Shown here in pieces: positions 20,760 through 32,835 of a stretch of 64,000 bases of DNA. The DNA comes from Lunularia cruciata (lineage: Eukaryota; Streptophyta; Marchantiopsida; Lunulariales; Lunulariaceae). Location of the stretch: contig OX419757.1 of the NCBI GenBank assembly GCA_948567375.1, positions 56,730,001 to 56,794,000 on the forward strand. Direction: 5' to 3'. The notes beneath the pieces were generated by a model, which saw nothing but the letters and a program-made list of their open reading frames with translations, did not search any database and was not told the origin of the DNA. Within the stretch, counting starts at the first letter, position 1, and each line of letters begins with the position of its first letter. Position numbers and translations under genes: made by a program.

Positions 20760-22560
20760 CTTGGATACAATGCACCACCTGGTCTTCTAGTGAAATCTAC
20801 ATATTTCTCCATAACATTTACTCTTAAATATTCCCTATCAATGTGATCATGTTGGTTCATATCATCTATCTCATAAACAAAATCCTCCTCCTCCAATTAC
20901 TATGTGTCACATTTATAAATAAGGAAGTTATGTAGACAATACATGTTGAAATCCATTTCAACAAATATGCATTTCTATATCTTCTATTCAATTTAACCCT
21001 TATCTCTCTTAAAAAGTACTACATAGCTTTCAAAACTTCTATATAATGTTTTTTTATTACTCACATGCAAGATAATCATATGTTGAAGTCTTGTCTATCC
21101 ACTTTGAAGGCTTGAACTAGATGTGACATTGGCATATACCTAATATCTGCAACCAAATATTTATGGAGGCCAAAAGAGTTCCATACCCCTATGTTATTTA
21201 GGTCTGGTCAAAAAGGTGACTTCTTCAAACATACCTTATTGGGCATCCTTGCATGTAACAAGGGATGTAACTATTAAACAATTACACCACAACTACAAAT
21301 GAAGCTACAAGGCCACAAATTCTATTGTTGGAAAAGTTCCAAAAGACCATACACTTCCATACTCTTGCAAACTAGCTCATAAATTGGGATCTCAAGCCTC
21401 TAGATCCCAATTGGACTCATTATTCCTTGGCTTGGAGATCCCATGGCTTAAGATCAGTGCTTTTGGTTCTCATAAATCCAAATGGACAAGCAAGATACAA
21501 GAACACAAATTCTGTTCTAATGAAATACATCAAACAATACCCTACACATGCAAATTATTTGGGATCCCAATCCTTGGTGATTTGTTGGGATTTGTAGGGA
21601 TCAAGATCCCAAGGATGGAGGATCATAAGTCTTACCTCACAAATAACTTGTCCATTTAGGATCCCTTCATACTATAATATGCTTCACCATCTATCTTAGG
21701 GCTTTGTGCATGGGGGAATAAAGTCCCATCAACCAGCCCAACACATCTCAATAATCCCTTTGCGGCAAAGGCAAATGAAGTGCAAGCTCTCTTGTCCTTG
21801 TCAGGCCACTAGACCTCTTTTGACATGGTGAATAATATTGCTATTATAACTCTCTCTATAAATATAGTGGAAAAGCCAACACTTACCTCCCAAAGGTTCA
21901 CTCCTCTTTATACTAAGGCACCATTTTCATGATCAGAGACATCAAGAATCATAGCAACTTGAAGCCAAATTGTACTCTGACTCTTCATATTATAACTCTC
22001 TCTATAAATATAATGGTAGAGAAAATACTTAATTCCCAAAGGTTCACTTCCCTTAGTACTAAAGCACCATTTCCATTATGTCAAGAGCAATCAAGAGTCA
22101 TAGCAACTTGAAAGAAAATTGCACTCTGACTCTTCACTGAACTATTTTGAGAAAATAGATAATGGACTTTGATGATTTACACTAATGCAAAGAATGATTC
22201 TATACCCATCCAAACTAACCTTCTAAACATGTGAGGGTCAAGCCCATGAAAATATTGAGTAACAAAATTGATAGACCTCAATGTTTTGAATCTGAAGGTA
22301 AGATAACAACTATTGTGCATAAAATCCCACCATTTTATCAAAAAGCTTGTTTGAGAGTTTACATCACTCTCCTCCTTGTCAAAGCTCTATATAGTCAACT
22401 TCTCCATAATATCTCTAAATAAATCCTCCACCTCCTCTATTTCTAACTTGAGAGTGAGGTGCACAGTTCTTTCTATTTCCTTTGAAAGAAGCTTGCAAGT
22501 GCTTATCTATGGCATGATTCCAAGAGCAATCAATGCAAGGAGGAGTGATGGTTTAGCTAG
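20760..22560 (-). pseudogene. PIF/Harbinger-type transposase relic
   Basis: Broken frames on the minus strand follow the order of HARBI1-like DDE transposases. Around 22140-22200 is an N-terminal run (WMGIESFFALV). Near 22069-22084 is HNGNGA, as in the conserved GxNGNGA segment. Near 21723-21750 is CVGLVDGT, containing the first catalytic Asp, followed by AYYSMKG. Near 21130-21165 is YLVADIRYMP, in the place of the second Asp region, and at 20918-20942 YCLHNFLI, as at the family C-terminus. About 400 bp at 21250-21655 with repeated GGGATC/GATCCC words interrupts the order and may be an insertion. There are many stops, and I found no terminal inverted repeats. Confidence 0.72.
21843..22136. 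repeat. Tandem duplication of about 147 bp inside the transposase relic
   Basis: 21843-21988 and 21989-22136 are two diverged copies. Both begin ATTATAACTCTCTCTATAAA and both end near CTCTGACTCTTCA. The duplicated part encodes the GNGA helix region of the transposase. Confidence 0.8.
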
Positions 22561-22665
22561 ATAAAATTTCTTGGAGGATGATACTACATAGACCCAATAA
22601 ACTTTCTTTGGTATGATGATACAAAAGAAATAGTGGATGGGTAAAGCAAGAAGGGGGGATGGTTC

Positions 22666-23355
22666 TGTGAGCCAGTCTGTCTCTCACTGAGGATGAACTT
22701 TTGATGGCTACTATGGTAGCGCACCATGGACTAAGAAGGCAAGAAACCCCAACTCCATCATACTCCTCCAAGGCTAACACTCCAAGACTCAAGATGTTGC
22801 TCACTAGAGAACTCAAATGAGAGGGAGACAGTTGCAAATGAAAGGATGATGAGTACCTCCTCGCCCCTAGTTTATATACTTGTGAAATAGTTACATACCA
22901 AAGTTAATATTTACCATAGTAACTCAAGTTACTAGACTAAAAGTCAAGTAAATTCAAAAAGTAGAAATTAATATCCATTCACATGAGTATATTCCACTAG
23001 CATATGATCTTATCTTGACCCAACCACTAAGTCAAGGATTCCTTCACATGGACTATCCTTGGACTATAGAAGAATCCAAAACAAAAAGGCTTGCGGGCCA
23101 AAGAGTTCTCAACTCTTCCTCAAAGCCAAACACCTAGGAATAATACCAAGTCAACACACTAGAATCCAAAATAGTATGCTCATCTTTTCCACTTCCTCTA
23201 AAGTAAGGTCCCCTCTATCTTAGCTATGACTAACTCTAGCTTATCATGACTTATGTAGAACCATCCTTTATCTCTATATAAATAATATCTTTCAAGTACT
23301 TGTAATACCAAGCTAAATATCACAATAACACACACATGCACAAATGGGTGTTACA
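22666..23355 (-). mobile_element. Family A solo LTR
   Basis: TGTGAGCCAG...GGGTGTTACA in plus orientation, 690 bp. It has a perfect 4-bp duplication GTTC (22662-22665 and 23356-23359). No A interior lies on either side. Confidence 0.95.
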
Positions 23356-23501
23356 GTTCAGACACACAAATCAGAAAAATTTCTGAAAAAATGATATAAA
23401 AAGAGGAGATACTTGCTTGTCTTGAGTGTGGTAAAACTCATGGAAAGGAAAGAGACTTGCTCAAAGATTTAAAGAATGTTGACTCTCAAAGATAAAACTC
23501 A
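23356..23501. other. Unassigned spacer
   Basis: About 145 bp of AT-rich sequence between an A solo LTR and a B solo LTR. A short plus-strand run reads LECGKTHGKERDL, but it is too short to assign. It may be older element debris continuous with 27296 onward, because the B LTR between them has a perfect target duplication. Confidence 0.4.
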
Positions 23502-26500
23502 TGTGACAACCCGACAAATATCACTTTTGCGATAATTGGGTAAGTAAAGTTTGTTCCCACAAAGATACGAGTCAGAAATGTCCAAATACAAAGTAAAGTA
23601 ACAATCTAGTTCTTCTTGAGTACGTCTTTAGTCTCTCAAGTAGAAACTACACCCACAAGAGAGTTACAAGCACTAATACGCATTCTTGTCACAAAGTAAC
23701 ATTCCTTAATCACAACACCTTCAATTCTTTCCAAACAATCTTGATTGTGATGATTCAGGCTCTCCCAAAAATGGCACTTCATTGAAAAACAACTTTGCCT
23801 CAGAATTGTGTTCCACCCCTCCACTGAAGGCACAACTTCATTGATCAAAATTGCTTCACATGAACACTGTGCATTGCACTCATAAATGCAGAATACTAGC
23901 AACATTACAATTCCTCTCAAATCTGTCAAGGCATTGCTCCGATTGCACTTCACTCAGGATCAAACACACAAAATGAAGATCAAGGCTATGGAATCCAACA
24001 TCCAACAAGCACATTGACTTGCACTTTGAATTTCTCCAAACACTCACAAACACAATCACAAAGTTGATACTCGGAATCAAGCTCAAGCAATGAGCACTGC
24101 TTCATAGCACTTTGCTTTATCTATTCTCAGAAATTATGAGCACTGAACAACATAATACTGCAAATGCCACTCTTAAATAGTGAAGCAATAGATAGTTCTA
24201 ACAAAAATACCGTTTCCTAACAACTCTACCAACCTATAGATCCAAAATGACAATGCACCTCTTCATATCTGCCTCTTCAAATCCCAATTCTGTTTCTAAT
24301 CCAATCCAATGTCTACTTCTTCTTCGGCCTTCAAACCCGAACCTGAAGTAACTTCACTCTCTACTACTTTGTCCTCGGGTTTCATAACTCCTACTTCCTC
24401 TACCAAATCTAACAGTTCTCTTTCTTGATCTGAAATTCCACTATCAGGTAATCTATCTAACTCCTTATCTCTCGACCCACTCTTCTCTAATGTCTCCAGT
24501 GGTAACTCCAAAGACATCTACACTCCTACTTCATCTACTTCAGGTTTTGCTCTGACATCCTTCCAAAGTTTATCGATCTCTAATTTCACTAAGTCTAATC
24601 TAATTGTGATATTATCTTCTACTTCCAATATCTTCCTATCTACACGAGTTCTTAGACTGATCAACAAAGCATTTAAGTCCTTGTCCTTTGCATGTCTCCT
24701 CCTTGTCTCCTGCACCAACAACTTCAACTCGTGCAGCCTTGTCTCTTCGATGCTCACACTGGCCTCTGTACTCAACATCACATTCATCCTAATCATGATC
24801 TCCCTTAATGGCTCCAATCTCATTTTCCTCTCCCGTTCTTGATCTGCAAGCCAATCTTCTCTGTACATTGCCAATTCTACTTTGAACTCGGCTTTCATAG
24901 CCTCCTTCTCCTTCTCCTTTTGCACAATCTTTTCCTCTTGATTGCAAAGTAACTCTCTCAACCTCTCTTCTTCTCTATACCGCACTGTCAGCTCTCATTG
25001 CCACAGTTGCTTCTTCTCCTCTACACTCTCCATCACCATATTGAGCTCTTGTTCTTTCTCTGCTACTCTTGCCATAACATGGATAATTTCTAGTCTTGAA
25101 TCAACAAACTGCTGCTTCAAGATTTCATATTCAACAATTTGTCTTTCCCTTGCTATGACACTCTACTCTATCAACTCCTCTCTATTCCTTGCTTCTCTCT
25201 TCAAGTTCTCAATCACTTGATTTTGTACTACTGCATCTCCTATAGTACTTCCCTCTCCTCCTCACCTCGGATCATACTCTTCTTCAATTCCAAGTTCTCT
25301 TCTTCTAACCTTGCTAACACCTGCAACACAGTCTTCACCTCTAGACACTTTGACTTCATCTCCTTCTTCTTGTGTTCTAACTTCACCAATAAGGGGCACA
25401 CAACCTCCCGCAAGTACTCCACTCCTTCACTTAGGGTTACCTTGACTTGCGGAGTGATCTCTTTCTTTGCCTCTTCTTCTCTTGATACTTGCTTTCTGAG
25501 TTGCAGTCGCCGTATAGGAATGGATGGTTTACTCCCCAAACTTGCATTCTCCTCTTCTCTTACCTTACTCGGCCTTGCTTCACACTTCACCTTTTGCTTG
25601 GAACAAACTCCTCATTGAATGGTAACTTTCCTTTCTTCTTGCTCAGGCACTTTTTCTTCCAACTTTGAGTTACCTTTCTCCTCCATCTCCATCGTGGCTT
25701 TCTCTTCCTCGGGTACCAATGCATCTGTCCTCCATCATTGCTGTCACTACACGTGTCTCCTTTTTGTAGTGTGAGCTTGGGTTCTTCTTCTCTTTCCGAG
25801 TCTTCGGACTTGCACTCGGCTTCAGCTTCCGATTCTTCTTCTGATGATGCAATTACCACCATAGCTTTCCTCGGGTTTACTCTTATAGTCTTCCGAGGTC
25901 TTGTTTTCTTGACATCTTCTCCTTCTCCTTGTTGGCTCCTCTTCTTTGACTTAAGAGTACTCACGTCCAACTGCACACTCTTCCCCGTCTGTGCATAGTA
26001 CTCATCCCTACTCCTCATCTGAAGAATGTACTATTGCTCCTCCGCGTCAACATCCTTTCTTAAGTTGGGATGGAAATGTGACACCATTCTGTTGCACTCC
26101 GCCACATTGAGCAAGTTCTGCCCCAGATAAAAATGCGCTGCAAATGGCACAATGTAATGTGGAGGCATTTTATCCCACAAATTCCACACCATCTGTCTTG
26201 TTCACCCATGAAAACACTTTGCCCAATTAATCGGCTCTCCTGCAAACATCTTATGGAAGAACACCGCTTGGTGCTTCATCACATAAGTCATTCTCTCTGG
26301 CTTCAAGATTGCCATTAGAGCACTCACAATCCCTTGCTTGACAGGATCCTTGTAACTCTCTACTTTGTATCCATTCTTTGTGCGCTTTGAAGAGAAGGCA
26401 TCTCTCACCTCTTGGATCTCTTTTGCTACTTCTCCCTTCCCCAAGAATGTGGTACCCTGCTCCGTGCTTGCTTCTCTTCCAAGTACTAACCTCCAATCCA

Positions 26501-27295
26501 AATCTGTCCAGCAAGCCGGATTACCTCTCTTGCCCTCTTCCTCGGGGCCATCGAGACATCTACTCTTGATTATCTCAATCATAAACCCTAGAAAGCTCAC
26601 ATTCCAGTTCCACGCCAAGAATGTGATCCAAAGTCTCCTCAAGACTTCAATTCTTGCGATCACATCTAACCTCCAAATCGCATGATTTCTCACTATGAAT
26701 TCGGAGTTCTTCTTCCTTCCTCCCATCTTTCTCTCTTCCTCTCTAGGCTGGGGACTATTCTTCCTACTGATTCCCGGTTTAGCTCTCTTGAATTCTCCTC
26801 TACACACCAATGCATCTTCAACTCTACTTCCCTTCCCATGATCTCTTGTATGACAACTTCTTAACGGCGAGGGAAAATTGCTTGTCATTGCTTTGTCTTT
26901 AGCCCAATTTTTATAGAGTCGCACCTTCTTCATCTCTCTTCAATTCAAGTTTCTACCGAGAAATCATACCTCTTGCATGCTCCTGTCACTATCAAGTGTC
27001 CTTCATGCGTATGACCATTTTTGAACGGTCCCTTCTTGAATCTCTTGCCCCGAAGGAAAGTTGTTACATTGTCCTCGCCTCGGGTTGAGCACCCCCGATA
27101 CAAAGACTCCTTACTTTGGGTTGTATGCTGACATGGCAATTCTGAGTACTTTGCCTTATGACCTGAAGCCACATTACCTCAAGTTTCATCCCAAAGACAC
27201 TTTTCTTTGCCTTCTTTGGCCATATAGGTGCAATCTGACTTCTCTATACACTTCTTCTTCCAAATTAAAAAAAAAACAAAAATGTGGGTACCACA
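23502..27295 (-). mobile_element. Family B solo LTR no. 2
   Basis: Plus orientation TGTGACAACC...GGGTACCACA, 3,794 bp, with a perfect 5-bp duplication ACTCA (23497-23501, 27296-27300). No internal gag-pol sequence adjoins it. It shows that the giant LTR is a true terminal repeat with defined ends and that the coiled-coil ORF lies wholly within it. Confidence 0.95.
24296..26888 (-). pseudogene. LTR-internal coiled-coil ORF, copy 3
   Basis: ATG at 26888, with the TATA box beginning 27 nt upstream at 26915. 26202-26933 is open and covers the basic N-terminus and globular domain (FLAWNWNVSF, AVFFHKMF, EPINWAKCF). 25587-26018 is the basic/acidic middle, 25240-25590 the start of the coiled coil, 24518-24985 its main part and 24296-24517 the acidic tail. 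The length is near 860 codons with a few stops and at least one frame change. The order of parts is identical to copies at 43139 and 52827. Confidence 0.78.
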
Positions 27296-28099
27296 ACTCA
27301 CAATCTACTTTTGAGTCCTAGGGAGTGTTCTTGTGAACTCAAATCTTGTGAGATAAAATCCTCAAGGACTATTCTCATGATGTGGTCTAGTGTGTACAAT
27401 TTACTCCAATAATATGGAGATAAACTGCACTTAATCACTCTTTCATTGACTATGAAAACCACAACACAACATTATCAGTTCAATTTTTATGCCATGTTTA
27501 ACTTTAGAGTTTGGTGTTATGTTGTCCAATTTTATAGGTTCTTGCTTGCACAAACAAATTTTTGCACACAAGTAGTAAACCCAAACCCCATCTGTGCATA
27601 CTGAACATGTGGTATGCATAGTATATCTTGTATGCATGGTATGCACAATATATGGTGGTGTATCTTGTATGCATGGTATGCATCATTGTGTAAATAAGTT
27701 TCCTTTTTTAACTTTTGTGATGTTCTAGTGACATGTGTCTAGTAGTTTTGTAAACCTTGTTGTGGGATGTCTTTGTGCACTTCATGCATCTTCACTCTTC
27801 ATCTTCAATGAAAGTAATTAGAGTTAACATATTTTGTGTGTGTTTAATGTAGGTATCATTGTCTATGAAGTTTTTGAGGATTCGGGACAAGGAAACCCAT
27901 AGATAGAGTGTTAGAAGGACAGAGCAAATTCTTACAAGCTAAATATCTTAATACCACACACATGCACAAATGGGTGTTACAAAACACCATTCTTATAGTG
28001 AAGATGAAGATGGCAAGATCTACCTTGGCAGACCATGATTGGGTAGAGTTGGTGTTACATGCTATTGAGGTAGAATTGGTTGTTGTCCATATGCAACTT
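27296..28099. other. Unassigned DNA with a short repeat and an A LTR stub
   Basis: No gene seen. 27624-27645 and 27661-27682 repeat the 22-mer beginning TATCTTGTATGC and ending GGTATGCA. 27935-27981 matches the last 47 bp of the family A LTR (ending GGGTGTTACA). Phrases near 27700-27900 look like LTR-style AT-rich sequence, but no termini were found. Confidence 0.5.
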
Positions 28100-29165
28100 T
28101 GTGGTACCCACATTTTTTTGTTTTTTTGAGTTGTAAGGAAGGAATGCATTGGTAAAGCCAAAGAAAGGCTAAATGGGAAGAAGCACAAAGAATTGTGTGT
28201 TTTGATGTAAACCCAAATTTGACCTTGGGTCAAATTTAGAAGGACTTGGGTCAGACGGATGGAATATGAAACCAAAGACAGAGGACTTTGCATCAAGATG
28301 CACAACCCAATCCAAAGAATTTGTAACAACTTTTCCTTGGGTTTTGCCAATCAAGAAAGTACATGGGAAGAAAGTGACTACCTCAAGACCAAGATGACCT
28401 TGAAAGTGATAGGAAACCAAGCCATAGAATTGGTGGGTAAACAAAGAAATGACTGAAGAATGACTGATCAGCAAAGGAATATAAAATTTAGATTTCATTG
28501 AGGAAGCACTGTAATGTCTAGAAGGTATGTTGTACCTATTCAAAGTTGACCTAAAGAAATGCAAACTACAAAAAGGCAAGAAGCGTGGGTAAGAGTCTCA
28601 GGTTTGATCTTTCATAAGCAAAGAGTGAGGAAGCCCATGATGGCCCCAAAGGGAAATAAGCAAAGTACAGTGAGGGGTCTTGCAATTTGCCAATAGATGT
28701 AGTGGTAGGAATTGAAGTCTTGTCCAAACTTTGCATCACATTTCTGGCTTGGAGCTAGAATTTGAGCTTTTTAGGGTTCATGGCAGAGATCACTACCAGT
28801 AATTGTAAGGATGTGCCCAAACACAAGGAAGGAAGAGATGGTGGAGTTGAGTACTTATTGAAGATTGTCTCTCCTTTGTTGGTGCTTCTGTAGTAGAAGA
28901 GAGTATATCTAAGGAGCCATCATCTGAAAGTGAGGGATGAGTTAGAGGTAGTGAAGAAGTGGAGTGAAGAGACCTTGGTGTTGAAGAGTAAGTTAACCCA
29001 AGGGGAGAAGGAAGCTGAAGAACTTTGGGCTGAAGCAATTCTTCAAAAGAAAAGCTCGGATGCCTTGTAAAAGACTTTTGTGAAATGCAATGAAGAATTG
29101 AAGGAGCAAAAGGCATTGGTCAAGTGCTTGAAACAAGAAGTTGTTGATGCACAATGTTGTGTTGT
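28100..29165 (+). repeat. Family C LTR fragment
   Basis: Begins with a true LTR end, TGTGGTACCC at 28100, and follows the C LTR at 33608 and 41904-42160. It then jumps, after an internal loss, to coiled-coil coding similar to 47760-48010. Its 3' half is missing. It preserves the uninterrupted version of the site into which A2 inserted (28538-28550, ttgacctaaag). Coding remains include FLAWS-type and EELWAEAILQ-type runs, all broken. Confidence 0.7.
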
Positions 29166-31600
29166 GGTTTGTATAGCCTGTAAAAAAGTGACTTATCATT
29201 TTTATCTCCACATTAGTGCGGTAGGTTGTTCTGCTAGATCCAACAGATGAGATGTTGCCATGTGAGCAATCTATGTACATGTATGTGATTGGCCATGTGG
29301 GTTACAATCTTATCATGTTTGAGGGCTCTAATAAATGAAGATGAGGGCGAGTGGAGAGACGAGGGGTCTTTTAGTCAAGAATTCTTGAGGAGGAGGAGGA
29401 TATTGGGAGTGAGAGTTGTAGTAGTGTGCGAGTGGTAGAACATCAGAAGAAATTTGAGCATGAGATGTCCCATGCTCCCAATCTGCCACTCCTAAATCCT
29501 TTTCTCATCAGGCTTCAGATTTTCCACCATGACGGCTTATGGGATTGGTTGGTGGTACGTTTCAAGGCAATATTCATGGAGTCGGTGATGGGAAACCCAG
29601 ATCTTATCATCCTTCCGGTGCTTACTTATGAGCTTTACAATATATATGCTTCTAAAGTTAGGAAATGCTTAAATTTTTGCTCATAAGCTTCAAGGTGGAG
29701 TTGTGGGGTCTATTTGTCAAAAAGTTAAAAGCCTAAAGGACAAATGTGCAAGAGATTGGATCTCGAGAGAAGTCTAGAGTTTTTCAAGCATCAAAGGAGT
29801 TTGGGGAGGCCATTTGGGAAACAAAGGATATGGTTGGAAAAAGGAGCTAACAACCTACAATCTGAAGACAGAAAGCACACAATTTAAGCTGATTCTAAGA
29901 GGGATATGATCAATTGAATCAAGGGGGTAAAATTCATACCCATGAGCACAAAGATAGCAATTGAGAGAGCTTCTTGAGACATTTTCACTATCTAGCAATG
30001 CAATTGGAGAGTAGAACAAATGCTTTCAGTATTGAGAACAAGAAATTTCAGTTTTGGATCAATCTCAAATCAGATTTGGTTGATTGAAGTTGAAGCTCTT
30101 GAGGTGTAAGGTGATGGAGAAGAGCTAGTGATCAGGTTTGGAGTTTTAGTCACTTCCCAAGTAGTAGTTTGAGATACCTTATAAGAATTTCTAGTCTTGT
30201 TATTGGTTATGGTTTTCACCTTTTTGTAAAGGTTTCATGTGAATTCTTCAAATAGAGAATTCAAGGTCTTGGATCAATTAAACCTAGGTCTGCAAAGCTC
30301 ACAAGTTAGCCCAGCTCAGGAATTGATCCATATCTAAGGATTGGGTTTGGACCAAGCCATCAAAATTTGTAGATTTTTAAGCAAGAGCATGAACAACTAC
30401 TGTGGAAAATTTAGTTGGCTCTGGACTCATAGAGAGTGAACTCTAATGCAACAAGTTTTACTGAAAAGACTATCATAAGCTCAGAGAAGCATTTCTTTCT
30501 TCAATCCTAATTGAATGTCAATTCTCTCACTTTTGTGACTATGATTGAGAGTTCAGATTTCCAGAGTGTTTTGTGAGGATCAAGTGAACATCTGATTTAG
30601 AACTCAAGGGAAAGTTGGCAAGAACCAGTGGAAAAACCCTAAAAGGGGGATTTTGAAATTAGGGTGAGAGTTGCAAAAGCCTGGCCAACTTTAGGAGCTT
30701 GTTAGGGGAGTTATAGTGATCCAATTGAGGTCTATTTTATATCATTGGAAAGATTATCTCACATGATTTCCATTTAGTCCTAGAACACTTGAATCCAAGC
30801 TATATAGAAAGAGTTATGTTCATATGAGCTGCACTGAGTTTTCCCCATCAAGAAGACATAGGAAATCCCCACATGGAGTAGGAATTTGTTGAGATCTGAA
30901 GTACGGCTTGGAGGAGACTTGGAGTACAGGTTGAAATTAGCTTGATGATACAGCACAAAGGCTCTAAAGCCTTTTTCTGACAAAAGCACAAAGGGTTGTT
31001 GCCACATTCATGTGATTGGATCCTCTTTATGCTTGCATGCTTGTTTGTTTGCCCAATTGGTTTGGTTTGGTGTGCGGACATTGCACTTAGGTTCTTTCCT
31101 TCTAGAAGTGCTATGTATTTCTCCTTGGTAATGCTGGAAGTGATGACCAGCAAACCAAGAGTGCATGTTGTGATGACAGGTTAGGTTGCCCGTCACTACC
31201 CTACCCGATAGTGAGAACACTAGTTACAAGAGTGGAGGGTTCTGACTGTTAGGTTACATGCGTGTTTAAACAAGTCATTATAGGTTTACCTACAGCCTCT
31301 AATCTGCAATCTCCATAGCTAGGCACCCTATGTGTTCCTAGAGAGAGAAAAGAAAAGTATGATAGTTGGTGAACTTGACGTGGACCTTCTGGGTGGAGAG
31401 TTAGAAAGGAGGTGGTTGGTGGACATGGACAAGAGATCAGAAAAGAGTATAGGGGATCTTGGTGCTAGTAGCTCTAGAGAAGCACCCACATTATAGCTTG
31501 ATCTAGCTACAACATAGATGTTTCAAGCGTTTGCATTGTATATGCAACAACACCAAATTGCCAAACGTAAGGAGTCATTGGCTTCTAAAGCCTTGCAATT
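29166..31600. other. Long stretch without recognised content
   Basis: About 2.4 kb. Short ORFs exist on both strands (for example 29426-29686 and 30848-31153), but none shows a domain I recognise. The part just before 31640 may be the leader or LTR of the element whose gag follows. No LTR ends, TSDs or repeats shared with families A to D were seen. Confidence 0.45.
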
Positions 31601-31639
31601 GGTTGTTAGGAAGTTAGATCAGTTTGATGGGGGAAAATT

Positions 31640-32835
31640 TCAAAGTACCTAAAGTATTACTCTAGGGAAATGGAGCTCAACAAGGTTCCTGAATGTGAGA
31701 TGATAGCTACATTTGAGCTTGTGGTTATCTTGGAGCTCTATGAACACGTAAAAGAGATTATTCAAGCTCATGGAGGTAGTTGGGAGAGATTTTCTCTTCA
31801 TCTAAAGGAGGAATACTGCTTGGAGGATGTAAATAGGGTAACATAGAAGTCATTCATGGAGTGGGTGAACAAGGTTGCCAAGGGCTTGAGTGCAATTGAG
31901 CTATTTTGGGAGTTTGAGAGGAAATATTTACAATTGTCTTGAATGGAGAAACTCACGCTCAAGAGTGACAAGGTGGAGATATTCCTTCAATCAGCAAATA
32001 GTGAGCTACAAAGGGAGTTGGAGGTCTTGCCTGAGGATGGATCTGAGGACAGTGGATTTACATCTGATTGGAAGAAGGTCTTGGAAGCTGTGAGTATTCT
32101 TGCCAAGCAAGAATACCATAGGGGAAAGGTAGTAGTAAGACCAAAAGTAGTACCACCGGTGGTTGCAAGGGCTCCAAGACAGCCCATGATACCTATTGCC
32201 ATAGCACCAGCTGTTACTAATCCAATTGTCACCACTCCATTATAAAAAACCACCATCAATGATTTGGTGAAAGGGATGCAAGATTTGCACATCAAATTGG
32301 TAAGGTTGGAGGAGAAAGGAAGTGGTTCCGACACCAAAACGAGGACCAAGCAAGGGTATGTACAAAGGTGTATTTGGTGTGATGGTACTGAACACACCAG
32401 GAAGGAGTGTGGTGATGATTTTGCTGATACTATTCAGCAAGGAGTGGTTTTTTTGAAAGATGGAAGATTGCATAGCAAGGAGTGGTTTTTTGGAAGGATG
32501 GGAAGATTGCATTGAAAGACACGGGGGAAATTCTGAAAACCAATTTTAGGAAGGGAGGAATGCGGAAGTTGTTGGATGATTTCTTGTTGCAACAAGCTAC
32601 GACATCAATTGAAGTTACTGCCTATGGAGTGGAGGTAGTAGGGGATGGAGAAGAAGCATTTGTGAAGCATGTAAAGATGTGAAACATGTGGAGCAATGCT
32701 TTACATACATTGGAAAAAGGGAACACCACAAGAAGAGAACTGCTACATGTTGCTACTGAAATCAGGCAAGCCACTCAATGGGCTGATCCAGTGGATACCA
32801 TGTCATTTCATGCCTACATAGAAAGAAACCAACAT
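31640..32835 (+). pseudogene. gag: gag relic of a further retroelement family (E)
   Basis: Broken frames read as gag: a helical part (GGSWERFSLHLKEEY, KSFMEWVNKVAKGLS), then 31943-32245 and 32264-32515. A zinc knuckle CIWCDGTEHTRKEC (C-x2-C-x4-H-x4-C) lies near 32370-32412. The sequence is unlike the gag of A, B or C. There are several TAG/TAA stops, and a 38-bp tandem duplication disturbs the end. At about 32836 the text changes to B/C-type gag, so the two are fused. Confidence 0.7.
32436..32512 (+). repeat. 38-bp tandem duplication
   Basis: 32436-32473 and 32474-32512 repeat a unit starting AGCAAGGAGTGG and ending GATTGCAT, with a few differences. It lies inside the family E gag relic. Confidence 0.85.

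Noticed and set aside
21270-21660. Repeated GGGATCC words as a CRISPR-like or satellite array
   Set aside because: Spacing and unit length are irregular and there is no repeat-spacer pattern.
27443-27686. Histidine/threonine-rich small frames (repeated HTMHT)
   Set aside because: They arise from the TATGCATGG-type short repeat and have no start context or homology.
29426-29686. 86-codon plus-strand ORF as a host gene
   Set aside because: No homology recognised, no neighbouring exons or conserved copy in the window, and it lies in repeat-rich DNA.
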